Source: Verrucomicrobiales bacterium
Lineage (GTDB): Bacteria; Verrucomicrobiota; Verrucomicrobiia; Limisphaerales; CANJXF01
Length of the DNA stretch: 64,000 nucleotides
Assembly (NCBI GenBank): GCA_947478865.1
Contig: CANJXF010000015.1
Location: 1 to 64,000 of the forward strand
Reading direction: 5' to 3'
The notes beneath the pieces are model-generated. The model saw only the letters and a list, made by a program, of their open reading frames with translations, was not told where the DNA came from and did not search any database. The position numbers and the translations under genes were made by a program. This document shows, one piece after another, positions 31,536 through 40,299 of the stretch (its first letter is position 1; each line of letters starts with the position of its first letter).

Positions 31536-34490
31536 TCAATAATATTGGCGAATGTATTCGTATGCCCGGTCAAATAATTCCTGCTCCCGATGGAGTTGAT
31601 ATTTTAGCAGTGTGCTGCGCAGGGCTTTTTTTACGTCGCGTTCCCCACCGGTGGTCTGTTGCCAACCGTCGAATCGAACGGCGCGCACGATGGCGTCAAT
31701 GTCGCCGACAATTTTTTCCACGATCACCGGCGTCGTCGCCGTCTTTACTTCTTTGAACAGTTCAGTCAGCGCAGCTTTGCCATGCTCTTGTTCCTGGGCC
31801 GGTACGAATTCCTTTTCCGCAGCGACCGTGTCTTTAGCCAGTTCCAACAACAGCTTTAAAAACGCCAGGCTCGTCAACAGACCTTTCTCGTGCCGCTCTT
31901 TCAAATCTTCAAGGCGCTGGCCCAGTGCGATGAACTTTGGGTTTTTTAAATGTTTACGGATTCGGGCGATGATGTTGATTTCGATTTCCCTGATCTTCTT
32001 CGGGTCTTTGGCATCGATGATTTGCGCCAGGACTTTTTCATCCATGACCAACGTTTCAAGATCATCAACGAGTTTCTCGACGTGAACATTCTTGTGAATC
32101 AACTCGATGGTCTTGGCTCCGAGCGCATGCCATAGGAGTTTGCCGTTGCCGCTTGGTGGTTTGATCGATTCATAAACCTGGCCGAGCCATCGGTAATCAT
32201 TTTCGTATACATTGAGGCAATCGTCCGGCGACAACGCTTCCCACACTGTGGCAAAAACAGAAAAGTCCGCTGCGTAAGCGTCACGTTTGTCGTTGTTGGG
32301 CAAACATTGCTGCGCTGCGATCAATCCTTCATAGCCACTGATCGTGCGATCCACTCCAGGGAAATAATCCACGCACTTTTTCCAAATGACCGGCAGTTGA
32401 GCCTTAACTTCCTCTAAATTGGTGATGACTTTCTTCAGCAACTCTTCATCGAAGTCGAGCGCACGGGCCACGTCATCAAAGACACCGAGGTAATCCACAA
32501 CCAACCCGTGAGTTTTATCAGGATACGGACGATTCGTCCGGCAAATGGCCTGGAGCAAATTGTGATCCTTCATCGGCTTGTCCAGATACATCGCCTGAAG
32601 GATTGGTGCATCGAAACCCGTCAATAGTTTTGAAGTAACGATCAAGAATTTCAACGGATGCGCCGGATCACGAAACTGATCGAGCAATTTCTCTTCATCG
32701 TCTTTGCTCCGTGTATACAAATTCTTGTAATCGTTGTTGCCCTGAACCGTCATCACGACGGCGCTCGCTTCTGTTGGTAAGATTTCGTCCAGTGCCCGCT
32801 TGAACAGGTGACATGACTCACGATCGAAAGTTACAACCTGCGCTTTAAAACCGTTCGGCTCAACTTTCGCCTGGAAGTGTTCAACAATGTCTGCGACGAG
32901 CGTTTTGATGCGCTCTGGCGATTTCACCAGCACGCCCATTTTCGCGGCGTGCTTCGAGAGTTCGCTCTGATCTTCCTCTGAAAGATCGCTGGTGATGTTT
33001 TTAAATGCCTCGTCGATGGCAGCACGATCGATTCGTAGCTGAACCAGGCGCGCCTCGAAATGCAGAGGCAGCGTTGCTTTGTCCCGGATCGATTCCTCGA
33101 ACGAGTAACGATTCATGTAACCTTTTTCATCCTCGTCAGCACCGAAAGCCCAGAACGTATTTCGATCAGCGCGATTGATCGGAGTGCCCGTTAAACCGAA
33201 CAGGAATGCGTGTGGCAGCGCTTCACGCATTTTTCGACCCAGATCGCCTTCCTGAGTTCTGTGAGCCTCGTCCACCATCACAATGATGTTTTTGCGATCG
33301 TTCAACAGACCTGGCGCTTCGCCGAACTTGTGGATCGTCGTGATGATGATTTTGCGTGTATCCTGCGCAAGCATCTGCTGAAGGTCACGGCGCGAAGGCG
33401 CTGGCACCACATTTGGAATATCGGATGCGTGGAAAGTGCCGGTGATCTGGCTGTCGAGATCGATTCTGTCTACAACGATGATGACAGTTGGATTTTTGAG
33501 CGCCGGATGTAGACGAAGTTTCTGAGCGGCAAACACCATCAGCAAACTTTTGCCTGAGCCTTGGAAATGCCAGATCAAACCTTTCTTCACCATCCCGACG
33601 AGCACGCGCTCAACGATTTGGTTCGCAGCTTCGTACTGTTGAAAGCGACTGATGATTTTTATTTTTCGACGCTTTTTGTCAGTCGCGAAAAGGGTGAAGC
33701 TCGCCAGGAGATCGAGCACGATCTTCGGCTGCAACATGCTGTTCACAGCTTTTTCTAGCTCGCACAGTCCGCCGATGGTTTCCGAATCTGCATCACGCCA
33801 CGGTGCCCACAGTTCAAGAGGCATTCGGATTGAGCCGAACCGATAAGTCTTTCCTTCCGTGGCGAATGAAAAAACATTCGGCACGAACAGTGCCGGGATA
33901 TTGTTTTCGTAATCATCGTGAATGTCGGCGGCACCATCGACCCAACTGATTGCCGGGCGCACCGGAGTTTTCGCCTCACCGATGACGAGTGGAATGCCAT
34001 TCACGAATAACACGAGATCGGGCCTGAGTTTCTTTTGCGAAAAGATGAACTGTTGAGAGCAGACGAAATCGTTGTTGCCAATCGTGTCGAAATCAATCAG
34101 TCGGACTGGCGTGTGTTCGTTGTTCGGGCCGAAGGGCATCGAACGCTCTCCACGCAACCACGCAGTAAATTCTTCATTGGCGCGCACCAGACCTTCGCTT
34201 TGCACGGAAAGAATAATAGCCCGAAGTTTGTAGACGACTTCGTCAGCACGCTCCGGCAGTTCTTTGATTTCAGGATTGAGCGCAATCAGCGCGTCACGAA
34301 GCCGATCCTCAACCAAAACATCATTATGCGTGCGCTGAAGTTGGTCGGCAGGAACAAACGTCCAGCCAAGGCCAGCAGCCAGAGCGGGCAACGATGCGCC
34401 TTTGAACAACGGTTCGCGCACCGCAGCGTCCTGTTTGCCACAAAGCAAATCGCGGACGTAATCCTCAACGCTATTGGCTTCGTTAAACAT
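31536..34490 (-). CDS. hsdR: Type I restriction enzyme, R subunit
   Basis: This 984-aa motor-nuclease subunit translocates and cleaves unmodified DNA in the type I complex. The N-terminal PD-(D/E)XK nuclease shows D158 (RPDLVLFVNG) and E172-A-K174. The SF2 helicase follows: Walker A near 308-316 (WHFQGSGKS), DEAH near 415 (MVDEAHRTQ), then FGLTGTPI, TGFDAPIL and QAICRTNRPYPDKTHGLVVDY. A helical C-terminal domain for complex contact completes a normal-length protein. It overlaps hsdS by 8 bp and all motifs are intact. Confidence 0.96.
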   Translation of the reverse strand: MFNEANSVEDYVRDLLCGKQDAAVREPLFKGASLPALAAGLGWTFVPADQLQRTHNDVLVEDRLRDALIALNPEIKELPERADEVVYKLRAIILSVQSEGLVRANEEFTAWLRGERSMPFGPNNEHTPVRLIDFDTIGNNDFVCSQQFIFSQKKLRPDLVLFVNGIPLVIGEAKTPVRPAISWVDGAADIHDDYENNIPALFVPNVFSFATEGKTYRFGSIRMPLELWAPWRDADSETIGGLCELEKAVNSMLQPKIVLDLLASFTLFATDKKRRKIKIISRFQQYEAANQIVERVLVGMVKKGLIWHFQGSGKSLLMVFAAQKLRLHPALKNPTVIIVVDRIDLDSQITGTFHASDIPNVVPAPSRRDLQQMLAQDTRKIIITTIHKFGEAPGLLNDRKNIIVMVDEAHRTQEGDLGRKMREALPHAFLFGLTGTPINRADRNTFWAFGADEDEKGYMNRYSFEESIRDKATLPLHFEARLVQLRIDRAAIDEAFKNITSDLSEEDQSELSKHAAKMGVLVKSPERIKTLVADIVEHFQAKVEPNGFKAQVVTFDRESCHLFKRALDEILPTEASAVVMTVQGNNDYKNLYTRSKDDEEKLLDQFRDPAHPLKFLIVTSKLLTGFDAPILQAMYLDKPMKDHNLLQAICRTNRPYPDKTHGLVVDYLGVFDDVARALDFDEELLKKVITNLEEVKAQLPVIWKKCVDYFPGVDRTISGYEGLIAAQQCLPNNDKRDAYAADFSVFATVWEALSPDDCLNVYENDYRWLGQVYESIKPPSGNGKLLWHALGAKTIELIHKNVHVEKLVDDLETLVMDEKVLAQIIDAKDPKKIREIEINIIARIRKHLKNPKFIALGQRLEDLKERHEKGLLTSLAFLKLLLELAKDTVAAEKEFVPAQEQEHGKAALTELFKEVKTATTPVIVEKIVGDIDAIVRAVRFDGWQQTTGGERDVKKALRSTLLKYQLHREQELFDRAYEYIRQYY

Positions 34491-35646
34491 TGGTGATGTT
34501 ATTCCACAACGCGGATTTTAGTGAATGCAAGGATTGGAGACTCGCGTCCACATCACGCATTTCTTGAATAAGAAGTCGGCTCTTCTTGTCGATCGAAAGC
34601 TGAACTGACCTTTCCGGTACGGGTAAAGTTAAGTTCCTTACAGCGTCCTGGGTGATATTTTTCATGGCCCCCCCAGTGCCAACTGCGCAAGATTCGATCT
34701 GTCTGCGCGCCTCCTCACTGGATAATGCTTCAAGAAAAAAACCGGCACAGGATACCTGATTCTTGAATTCCAGTCGCAACGTTTTGTCGCATAACATCAA
34801 ATTAGTATAATCATCATCGACGATGCACACGCGTCCAACGAGTTCACGAGTATTGCAACGAGTAATCAGAAAATCGTCTTTTCGTACAGCGAATTCAGGG
34901 CGAAAATCCGCAGGTGAAATCAATCGCTTGTTTTCGCCAGGGGCGAAGCCTTTAGGGCCAACTGCACTCACTTTTAAAACACCATATTCCTTTTGTTGCG
35001 CCGGTTCACCAACCCCTGAGACGCTGCGACCCGGCACAATATTTGACAAGAATTTGCCAAATTTCTGCCTGGGGTGCGACGACGCACAGACAACCTCATG
35101 ACGGAAAGCCGCGAGTGTCTTCTTCAAATTGGCGGCAACCGCTTGATAAGAATTTAACGTTTTATCAACAGCCCAAAGAATCTCAGCAATGCGCTGCTGT
35201 TCAGGTTTCGGCGGTATTAGGAACTCCTGTGCGGCGAGGGTTTTCCAGTTGATGGTAGGCGATAGAGAGCCGACCGAGATTGAAATTGCTCGATCGAAAA
35301 AGATGTCGCTCTGCATGAAAACTGGCAGGAACTCTTTTGCGATCGCATCCTCCCGTGCGCGCAAAACCATAGCGTGCGCAGAGCAGATGCCTTCGAAATC
35401 GGCCACGGCCAATTTGCGCTGATATGCCCTGCGCTTTCCAAAAATGATGTCGCCGGATTTGAATCGCAACTTCGTCGCCTCGACTTCATCCGGGGTTCCC
35501 CACCGCCGAATCTTCAGCGACTCACGATCGAGATGCTCCAGTCCGACGTAGCGATCGACACCCGCTTCAGCCGGATTGTCTACACGGTCGCCGATGTTAT
35601 CCGCCATATCGCTAAACTTTACTCGGCGCCAGGAAAGCTTTTTCAT
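34483..35646 (-). CDS. hsdS: Type I restriction enzyme, S (specificity) subunit
   Basis: This 387-aa subunit sets the DNA target. Two target-recognition domains are seen: the first spans residues 1-150 (YVGLEHLDRESLKIRRWG ... GDIIFGKRRAYQRK) and the second about 195-345. The first is followed by a conserved helical spacer (PPKPEQQRIAEILWAVDKTLNSY) and the second by a related helix region at the C-terminus. The target sequence cannot be read from the protein. It overlaps the nuclease-GHKL gene by 4 bp and hsdR by 8 bp. Confidence 0.93.
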   Translation of the reverse strand: MKKLSWRRVKFSDMADNIGDRVDNPAEAGVDRYVGLEHLDRESLKIRRWGTPDEVEATKLRFKSGDIIFGKRRAYQRKLAVADFEGICSAHAMVLRAREDAIAKEFLPVFMQSDIFFDRAISISVGSLSPTINWKTLAAQEFLIPPKPEQQRIAEILWAVDKTLNSYQAVAANLKKTLAAFRHEVVCASSHPRQKFGKFLSNIVPGRSVSGVGEPAQQKEYGVLKVSAVGPKGFAPGENKRLISPADFRPEFAVRKDDFLITRCNTRELVGRVCIVDDDYTNLMLCDKTLRLEFKNQVSCAGFFLEALSSEEARRQIESCAVGTGGAMKNITQDAVRNLTLPVPERSVQLSIDKKSRLLIQEMRDVDASLQSLHSLKSALWNNITNV

Positions 35647-36797
35647 CTTAATTTAATACGAAGGCGAGGATCGTCGAACCACTCGTGGATTTTCTCAAGC
35701 ATAGGATCACGGGGGAGAGATATCGTTAGCTGCACATCGTTGGGCAAACGCCGGAGCATGGCACGAACGAACTCGGCAAAGCCACTTAGATTCCAAACAT
35801 CATCAATAGAGACAATTAACTCTTGAGTGCCGGATGGGATTGCAATTGATGCCGCCAGCCTCTCTGCGCCCTTTCTTCCATAAGCCCAAGCTAATTTTAC
35901 AGTAACATTGTGGGTATCCACGTTCCCGAATGAAGCGAGGCCATCATTAAAAGTTAGTGCCAATCTGTTGGTGTTTTTTCTCTCGTGCTGAACAGATTCG
36001 TGGCGAATTGCGACCTTATCCTTAAACTCCTGAACAAAGGACGCATAAACGTAACTTCCAACATGACTTCGAGCCGAAGTCTTCGAAGAATCGAGGCTAA
36101 CTGTTGGATCAAAGTTTACACCGTCGTCTTCAAAAATAACCGTTCGATCGGCACACGTAATTTTAAACTGAGATGCGTTCCCGTGAAGGTAGGCGTTGTC
36201 ACTTAGTTCATATGCCAACCGAATCAAAAAGTCTCCAAGCCGAGGGGCTATCAGCGCGCTTACGTCCGGTCTCGAAAAAAAGGCATAAAATTGATCCCGT
36301 GCAGAGAATCGCGACATCTTTACAGTTGTGGCCTCCCCCGGCTGAATTTCTACGTTGGGATAATACGCGTTCCGCACATTAGGACGAAAACGGATTTCTT
36401 CTTCAATTTCGTGCCATGACCAAACGTGAATATCGAACGGATACTTTCCGCTCGCCGTTAATTTTCTCGCATGCTCTTGCAACGATTTATCACGCGGGGC
36501 GGTCGTCGCAATTGTAAAGCTGCTAAGACCGGGTTTGAATTTGATTGCCTTTTTACACTCGCGGCTGAGTTCAGCAGATTTGAGTTCGCTTCCAAGAGAT
36601 GAATCTTTGTCCTTACACTGAACTCCGGCGATTATGCTGCCGTACGAAGGTTTTCCAAAAATATCGACGCCACATTGAGGTTGGCCAGAGCGTCCGTTTT
36701 TTTGTGCATTCGGATCACTCCAGATTTCACGCCAAAGTTTCTGGCAAAGCGTTTCAAAATCCTGCCAGTTTTTCGGTATATCTAGTCGAAATTCCAT
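35643..36797 (-). CDS. Mrr-like nuclease fused to a GHKL ATPase domain
   Basis: This 384-aa fusion has a clear two-part layout. Residues 1-135 form a restriction-endonuclease-like domain with D45 (CGVDIFG), Q60-C-K62 (GVQCKDKD) and the strands FTIATTAPRD and FDIHVWSWHEI; D...Q-x-K is the Mrr-type variant active site. Residues 185-330 form a compact GHKL domain, with N-box E197-L-S-D-N201 (YELSDNAYLHG), D225-x-G1 box IFEDDGVNFD and a short G-rich loop SHVGSYV. A C-terminal helical tail follows. It lies between the MORC-like gene and hsdS and overlaps hsdS by 4 bp, so it is probably co-translated with the type I subunits. No methylase motif is present. Confidence 0.8.
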   Translation of the reverse strand: MEFRLDIPKNWQDFETLCQKLWREIWSDPNAQKNGRSGQPQCGVDIFGKPSYGSIIAGVQCKDKDSSLGSELKSAELSRECKKAIKFKPGLSSFTIATTAPRDKSLQEHARKLTASGKYPFDIHVWSWHEIEEEIRFRPNVRNAYYPNVEIQPGEATTVKMSRFSARDQFYAFFSRPDVSALIAPRLGDFLIRLAYELSDNAYLHGNASQFKITCADRTVIFEDDGVNFDPTVSLDSSKTSARSHVGSYVYASFVQEFKDKVAIRHESVQHERKNTNRLALTFNDGLASFGNVDTHNVTVKLAWAYGRKGAERLAASIAIPSGTQELIVSIDDVWNLSGFAEFVRAMLRRLPNDVQLTISLPRDPMLEKIHEWFDDPRLRIKLR

Positions 36798-36813
36798 GAG
36801 GAGGAAGGGATTA

Positions 36814-38790
36814 TCAGACCTTTATCGCGGACTCCTGACTTCCTTTTTCTTTAGCCGATTCGACATTCAGTGACAATTCATCTGAGGGTTCGACAGATTC
36901 ACCTAAAAATTTTTCAATTTCTTTTCCCTGGAGAAACGGTGCGGTTTTCACACGGTCGTAAAGTTTGAGCAAACGGCTTTTCGCACGCTGTAGCACCGTG
37001 TTAAAAGTCATTGGCAGGATGCGCACTCGATCATCCATTTCTTTTCGCAGGCCGCTTTCAGCGGCTTCCAACTTTGAACCGAGCACGTAACATGTGACAC
37101 GAGAGTAATCGACGAGCAGTCCCTTTTTGAAAAGCTCTTTCACATATTCCCAACACTGATTTTTCTGGTCGCTGCTGACGACAACGCCCGGTCTTTTTAA
37201 TTCCACGATGACAAGATGATCCACTCCGACCTCCGCATTCGTTTCGCTGTCATATTTTGGGTACGAATAAAAACCTGATGATCCATCGGGAAGCACAACA
37301 AAATCAGGGCGCTTCAACGATCCTTTGCCTTTTTTGCCAAACAAGTTTTGAATTACAGTCGTCATCCCTTGGTTTGACGTGAACTCAATCGTCTCAAACT
37401 CAGGGCCAAAAATCCAAAGTCCTCGGTGAAATAACGGCTGGAGTCCCTGAACTTCCGGTGTGTCTGGAGAAGAAGTTTTGGCCAAAAGTTCATCCACGAG
37501 CTTTAATCGAACCTGTAGTTCATCGAGAACGATTTTGGCCATATCAACCGTCCATTCAGCCAAAATTTTATTCAGATCATCAAGCTGATCTGGATTCAAT
37601 TCATGGAGCCTGTGCAGAAGACCATAACGAGAGTGTGAAATTTCCAAGTTAGCCAAAACGCCGGACAAACTCTGAAGCTCCGGTTGAGATAGCGTTGGGC
37701 AGGCTTCCTGAATCGACTCTACAAACTCGTTCCATTTTTCCCGGCTCAGTGGAGCCATTTGCCTAAGTTTATCAGCGTTGAAATGACGAACTTCCTTCGT
37801 GGTCTGCTCGCGGCGCTCTTTTAATGAGCAGAGAAGACGCTGACGAAGTTCAGGTATCACTTCCTGCCGCACTTTTTTGTAAAGTTCGTTTTCTTCGTTA
37901 AATCCTGTCCAGTCTGATTTGACCGCGTCTGTGGTGGCTAAACAGTCGGCGAAGATTATGAATGTGTAACGCTTCGCCTCAACGCGTCGACCGTCAACCA
38001 AATCATCAAATCCATTTCCTGACCAACCACACGTTCCAACCAAGCGTTTATTTACGTGCCACGCGACCCCATGTTGTTTGGTTGTGCGATCAGTGCGTTC
38101 TGTATCGATCATGAGAATTTTGATCGGTGGCAAGTCGCCCATCGGAATAGTGATGTGGTCGATTCCTTTTTCGCTGATGTCTTCAAAGTCCACGCGAACC
38201 GAATTGACGGACACTTCAAAAGCAGGGTCTGTAAGAAAACGTTTTCCCAATTCTGACCGAATGCAATCAGGAGACAAAGGAGACTGGCTCTTTTGGATAA
38301 TCTCGATGGTAGTGCCGGATTCAGCACATTCATTCTCCGCTCGTTTTTCAACCTCAATCGGCTGAGCAATTCCTCGGCGGACGGTGTAGACAACTTGCTT
38401 TCCATCGGCGCAGGTTGTGACGATGTATTCGGAGCCGAAACAGAATCCCGCAAAACGTCCAATTCCATTACGTCCGAAAACATGGCGCGTCGGAAGTTCC
38501 GGTCTGCCCAGGACGGAAACCGTTTCCCCTTGCTCTTTTAAGCGGTCGTACGAAAATGTTCTCCAGCGGCGGAGAAACTGTTCTTCCGTCATGCCCCGCC
38601 CATTGTCGGATATTCTCAATCGCTCCCCCATCGCTGAAGGCCAGTCGATTTGAACATTTGTCGATCCGGCGTCCCAACTATTGGCCACGAGTTCGACTAC
38701 CGCAGTGACTGGATCGCTCAGCAATGCCCTTCCTGTGTATTGTTCAAGGAATCGAGGATCGAAGAGGACTTCTTGTTTGAGCCGGGCCAT
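36814..38790 (-). CDS. MORC-like GHKL ATPase with C-terminal Shedu-like nuclease
   Basis: This 658-aa protein begins with a MutL/MORC-type GHKL ATPase: N-box E33-L-V-A-N37 (VVELVANSWDAG), D62-N-G-R-G-M motif (ISDNGRGMT) and glycine loop FGRNGIGRFAGF at 105-116. An S5-like transducer fold is plausible to about residue 320, then a helical region. The C-terminal 170 residues carry PD-(D/E)XK elements: LWIFGPEFETIEF, D496 in RPDFVVLPDG and E530-L-K532 in LVIVELKRPG, like the Shedu/DUF4263 nuclease group. MORC-like ATPases are known beside bacterial restriction genes. Three bp separate it from hsdM2. Confidence 0.8.
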   Translation of the reverse strand: MARLKQEVLFDPRFLEQYTGRALLSDPVTAVVELVANSWDAGSTNVQIDWPSAMGERLRISDNGRGMTEEQFLRRWRTFSYDRLKEQGETVSVLGRPELPTRHVFGRNGIGRFAGFCFGSEYIVTTCADGKQVVYTVRRGIAQPIEVEKRAENECAESGTTIEIIQKSQSPLSPDCIRSELGKRFLTDPAFEVSVNSVRVDFEDISEKGIDHITIPMGDLPPIKILMIDTERTDRTTKQHGVAWHVNKRLVGTCGWSGNGFDDLVDGRRVEAKRYTFIIFADCLATTDAVKSDWTGFNEENELYKKVRQEVIPELRQRLLCSLKERREQTTKEVRHFNADKLRQMAPLSREKWNEFVESIQEACPTLSQPELQSLSGVLANLEISHSRYGLLHRLHELNPDQLDDLNKILAEWTVDMAKIVLDELQVRLKLVDELLAKTSSPDTPEVQGLQPLFHRGLWIFGPEFETIEFTSNQGMTTVIQNLFGKKGKGSLKRPDFVVLPDGSSGFYSYPKYDSETNAEVGVDHLVIVELKRPGVVVSSDQKNQCWEYVKELFKKGLLVDYSRVTCYVLGSKLEAAESGLRKEMDDRVRILPMTFNTVLQRAKSRLLKLYDRVKTAPFLQGKEIEKFLGESVEPSDELSLNVESAKEKGSQESAIKV

Positions 38791-38793
38791 GCG

Positions 38794-40299
38794 TCAGTGT
38801 TGTTCTTTTTTCGAGAATTGTTCAAGCAAGTCATTCATCGATCGGCGAAGGGTCTTCGAGCTTTCCCGCCAATTTTGAATGGTTTCTGATAACTTCTGCT
38901 CCTCGCTACCAGCCGTTGCATCCGTTTTGTTACGTTGCCGAACATAGAGTGGAATGCTCAGGTTTCCCTTGTTGGCGCGCACATCGTCCAGAGAATTGAC
39001 GCTTGCGAAGCCTTCCACATTTTCGAAGGTTTTGTATGCGTCTACAATTTTTTGTAAGTGATCGTCCCGGAGAAAACTTTGCGCACGCTCGCGAGTTACT
39101 TCGTTGACCGCGTTAATAAACAGGATTTTGTTTCGACGCGACTTTGCCTTTGTCGTGCGACAAATCACGACACACGCTTCCATTGGCGAGTTGTAAAAGA
39201 GATTGGGGCCGAGTCCGAGCACACACTCGATCTGATCCAGATCAATCAGTTTGGATCGCATATCCCGCTCTTCGTCGCGAAACAAAACTCCGTGTGGAAA
39301 CAAAATGGCGCAACGCCCCGACTTGGGTTTCAAGCTGGCCAAGATGTGACCGAAGAATGCGTAGTCGGCGCGTCCCTGTGGTGGCGTGCCGAGAAAATTT
39401 CGTTTATACGGGTCTTTTGACCACTTGATGCGATCCCACTGCTTGATGGAATACGGCGGATTCGCAAGCACCACGTCAAACTGGCGAAGTTGGTCACCAT
39501 CTGTAAACGCGGGCGATGCAAGCGTGTCGGCACGAACAATTTTGAAATCTTCGATTCCGTGCAAAAACATATTCATCCGGGCGATCGAAGAGGTCATCAG
39601 ATTGAGTTCCTGCCCGTAAAGTTTCAGTGTTCGAAACTCTTTACCCTGGCGTTGCAGTTCCGTCAGTGTAGACAAAAGCATTCCACCGCTACCGCATGTC
39701 GGATCGTAAATGGATTCCCCAGGCTGCGGGGCGAGCATGGATGTCATCAGATGCACAACAGTCCGGTTGGTGTAAAATTCCGCCGCCGTGTGGCCACTGT
39801 CGTCAGCGAACTTTTTGATGAGAAATTCATAAGAGACGCCAAGCTCATCTTCCGGCACGTTCGCGATTGAAAGGGTCAGTGAGGAAAAGTGTTCGACCAT
39901 GTTTTTTAGGACGTGGTCAGGAAGCCGATCTGTGTTTGTCCATTGGGCGTCACCAAAAATTCCGAACAGCGAGTCCGGGTTCGCTTTCTCAATGGCTCGC
40001 ATTGCGCTCTGGATCGCTTTCCCGACGTTTTTGGCAGAATTGCGCACGTCTTGCCAGTGCGCGCCGTCTGGAATGACAAATCGATGATTCTCCGCGAACG
40101 AAGCAAAGTCTTTGTCCCCGCCCGATTTTTTCAGGGCCATTTCAAACTCCTCATCGTAGACATCGGAGAGCCGTTTAAAAAAGATGAGCGGAAAAATGAA
40201 CTGTTTGTAGTCTCCGGCATCAACGAATCCACGCAGCAGAATCGCTGCTCCCCACAAATACGATTCAAGTTGTTGCTGGCTGACGCGACTCTTGTTCAT
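38794..40299 (-). CDS. hsdM: Type I restriction enzyme, M subunit (second copy)
   Basis: This 501-aa N6-adenine methyltransferase has an N-terminal helical domain (LESYLWGAAILLRGFVDAGDYKQFIFPLIFFKRLSDVYDEEFE), then SAM motif I near 199 (YDPTCGSGGML) and motif IV N280-P-P-Y283. Both motifs are intact, so it should be catalytically competent. It is clearly a paralogue of the first hsdM (497 aa), similar along the whole length but diverged in motif IV (NPPY against NPPF) and in the C-terminus. It overlaps that gene by 4 bp. Confidence 0.93.
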   Translation of the reverse strand: MNKSRVSQQQLESYLWGAAILLRGFVDAGDYKQFIFPLIFFKRLSDVYDEEFEMALKKSGGDKDFASFAENHRFVIPDGAHWQDVRNSAKNVGKAIQSAMRAIEKANPDSLFGIFGDAQWTNTDRLPDHVLKNMVEHFSSLTLSIANVPEDELGVSYEFLIKKFADDSGHTAAEFYTNRTVVHLMTSMLAPQPGESIYDPTCGSGGMLLSTLTELQRQGKEFRTLKLYGQELNLMTSSIARMNMFLHGIEDFKIVRADTLASPAFTDGDQLRQFDVVLANPPYSIKQWDRIKWSKDPYKRNFLGTPPQGRADYAFFGHILASLKPKSGRCAILFPHGVLFRDEERDMRSKLIDLDQIECVLGLGPNLFYNSPMEACVVICRTTKAKSRRNKILFINAVNEVTRERAQSFLRDDHLQKIVDAYKTFENVEGFASVNSLDDVRANKGNLSIPLYVRQRNKTDATAGSEEQKLSETIQNWRESSKTLRRSMNDLLEQFSKKEQH

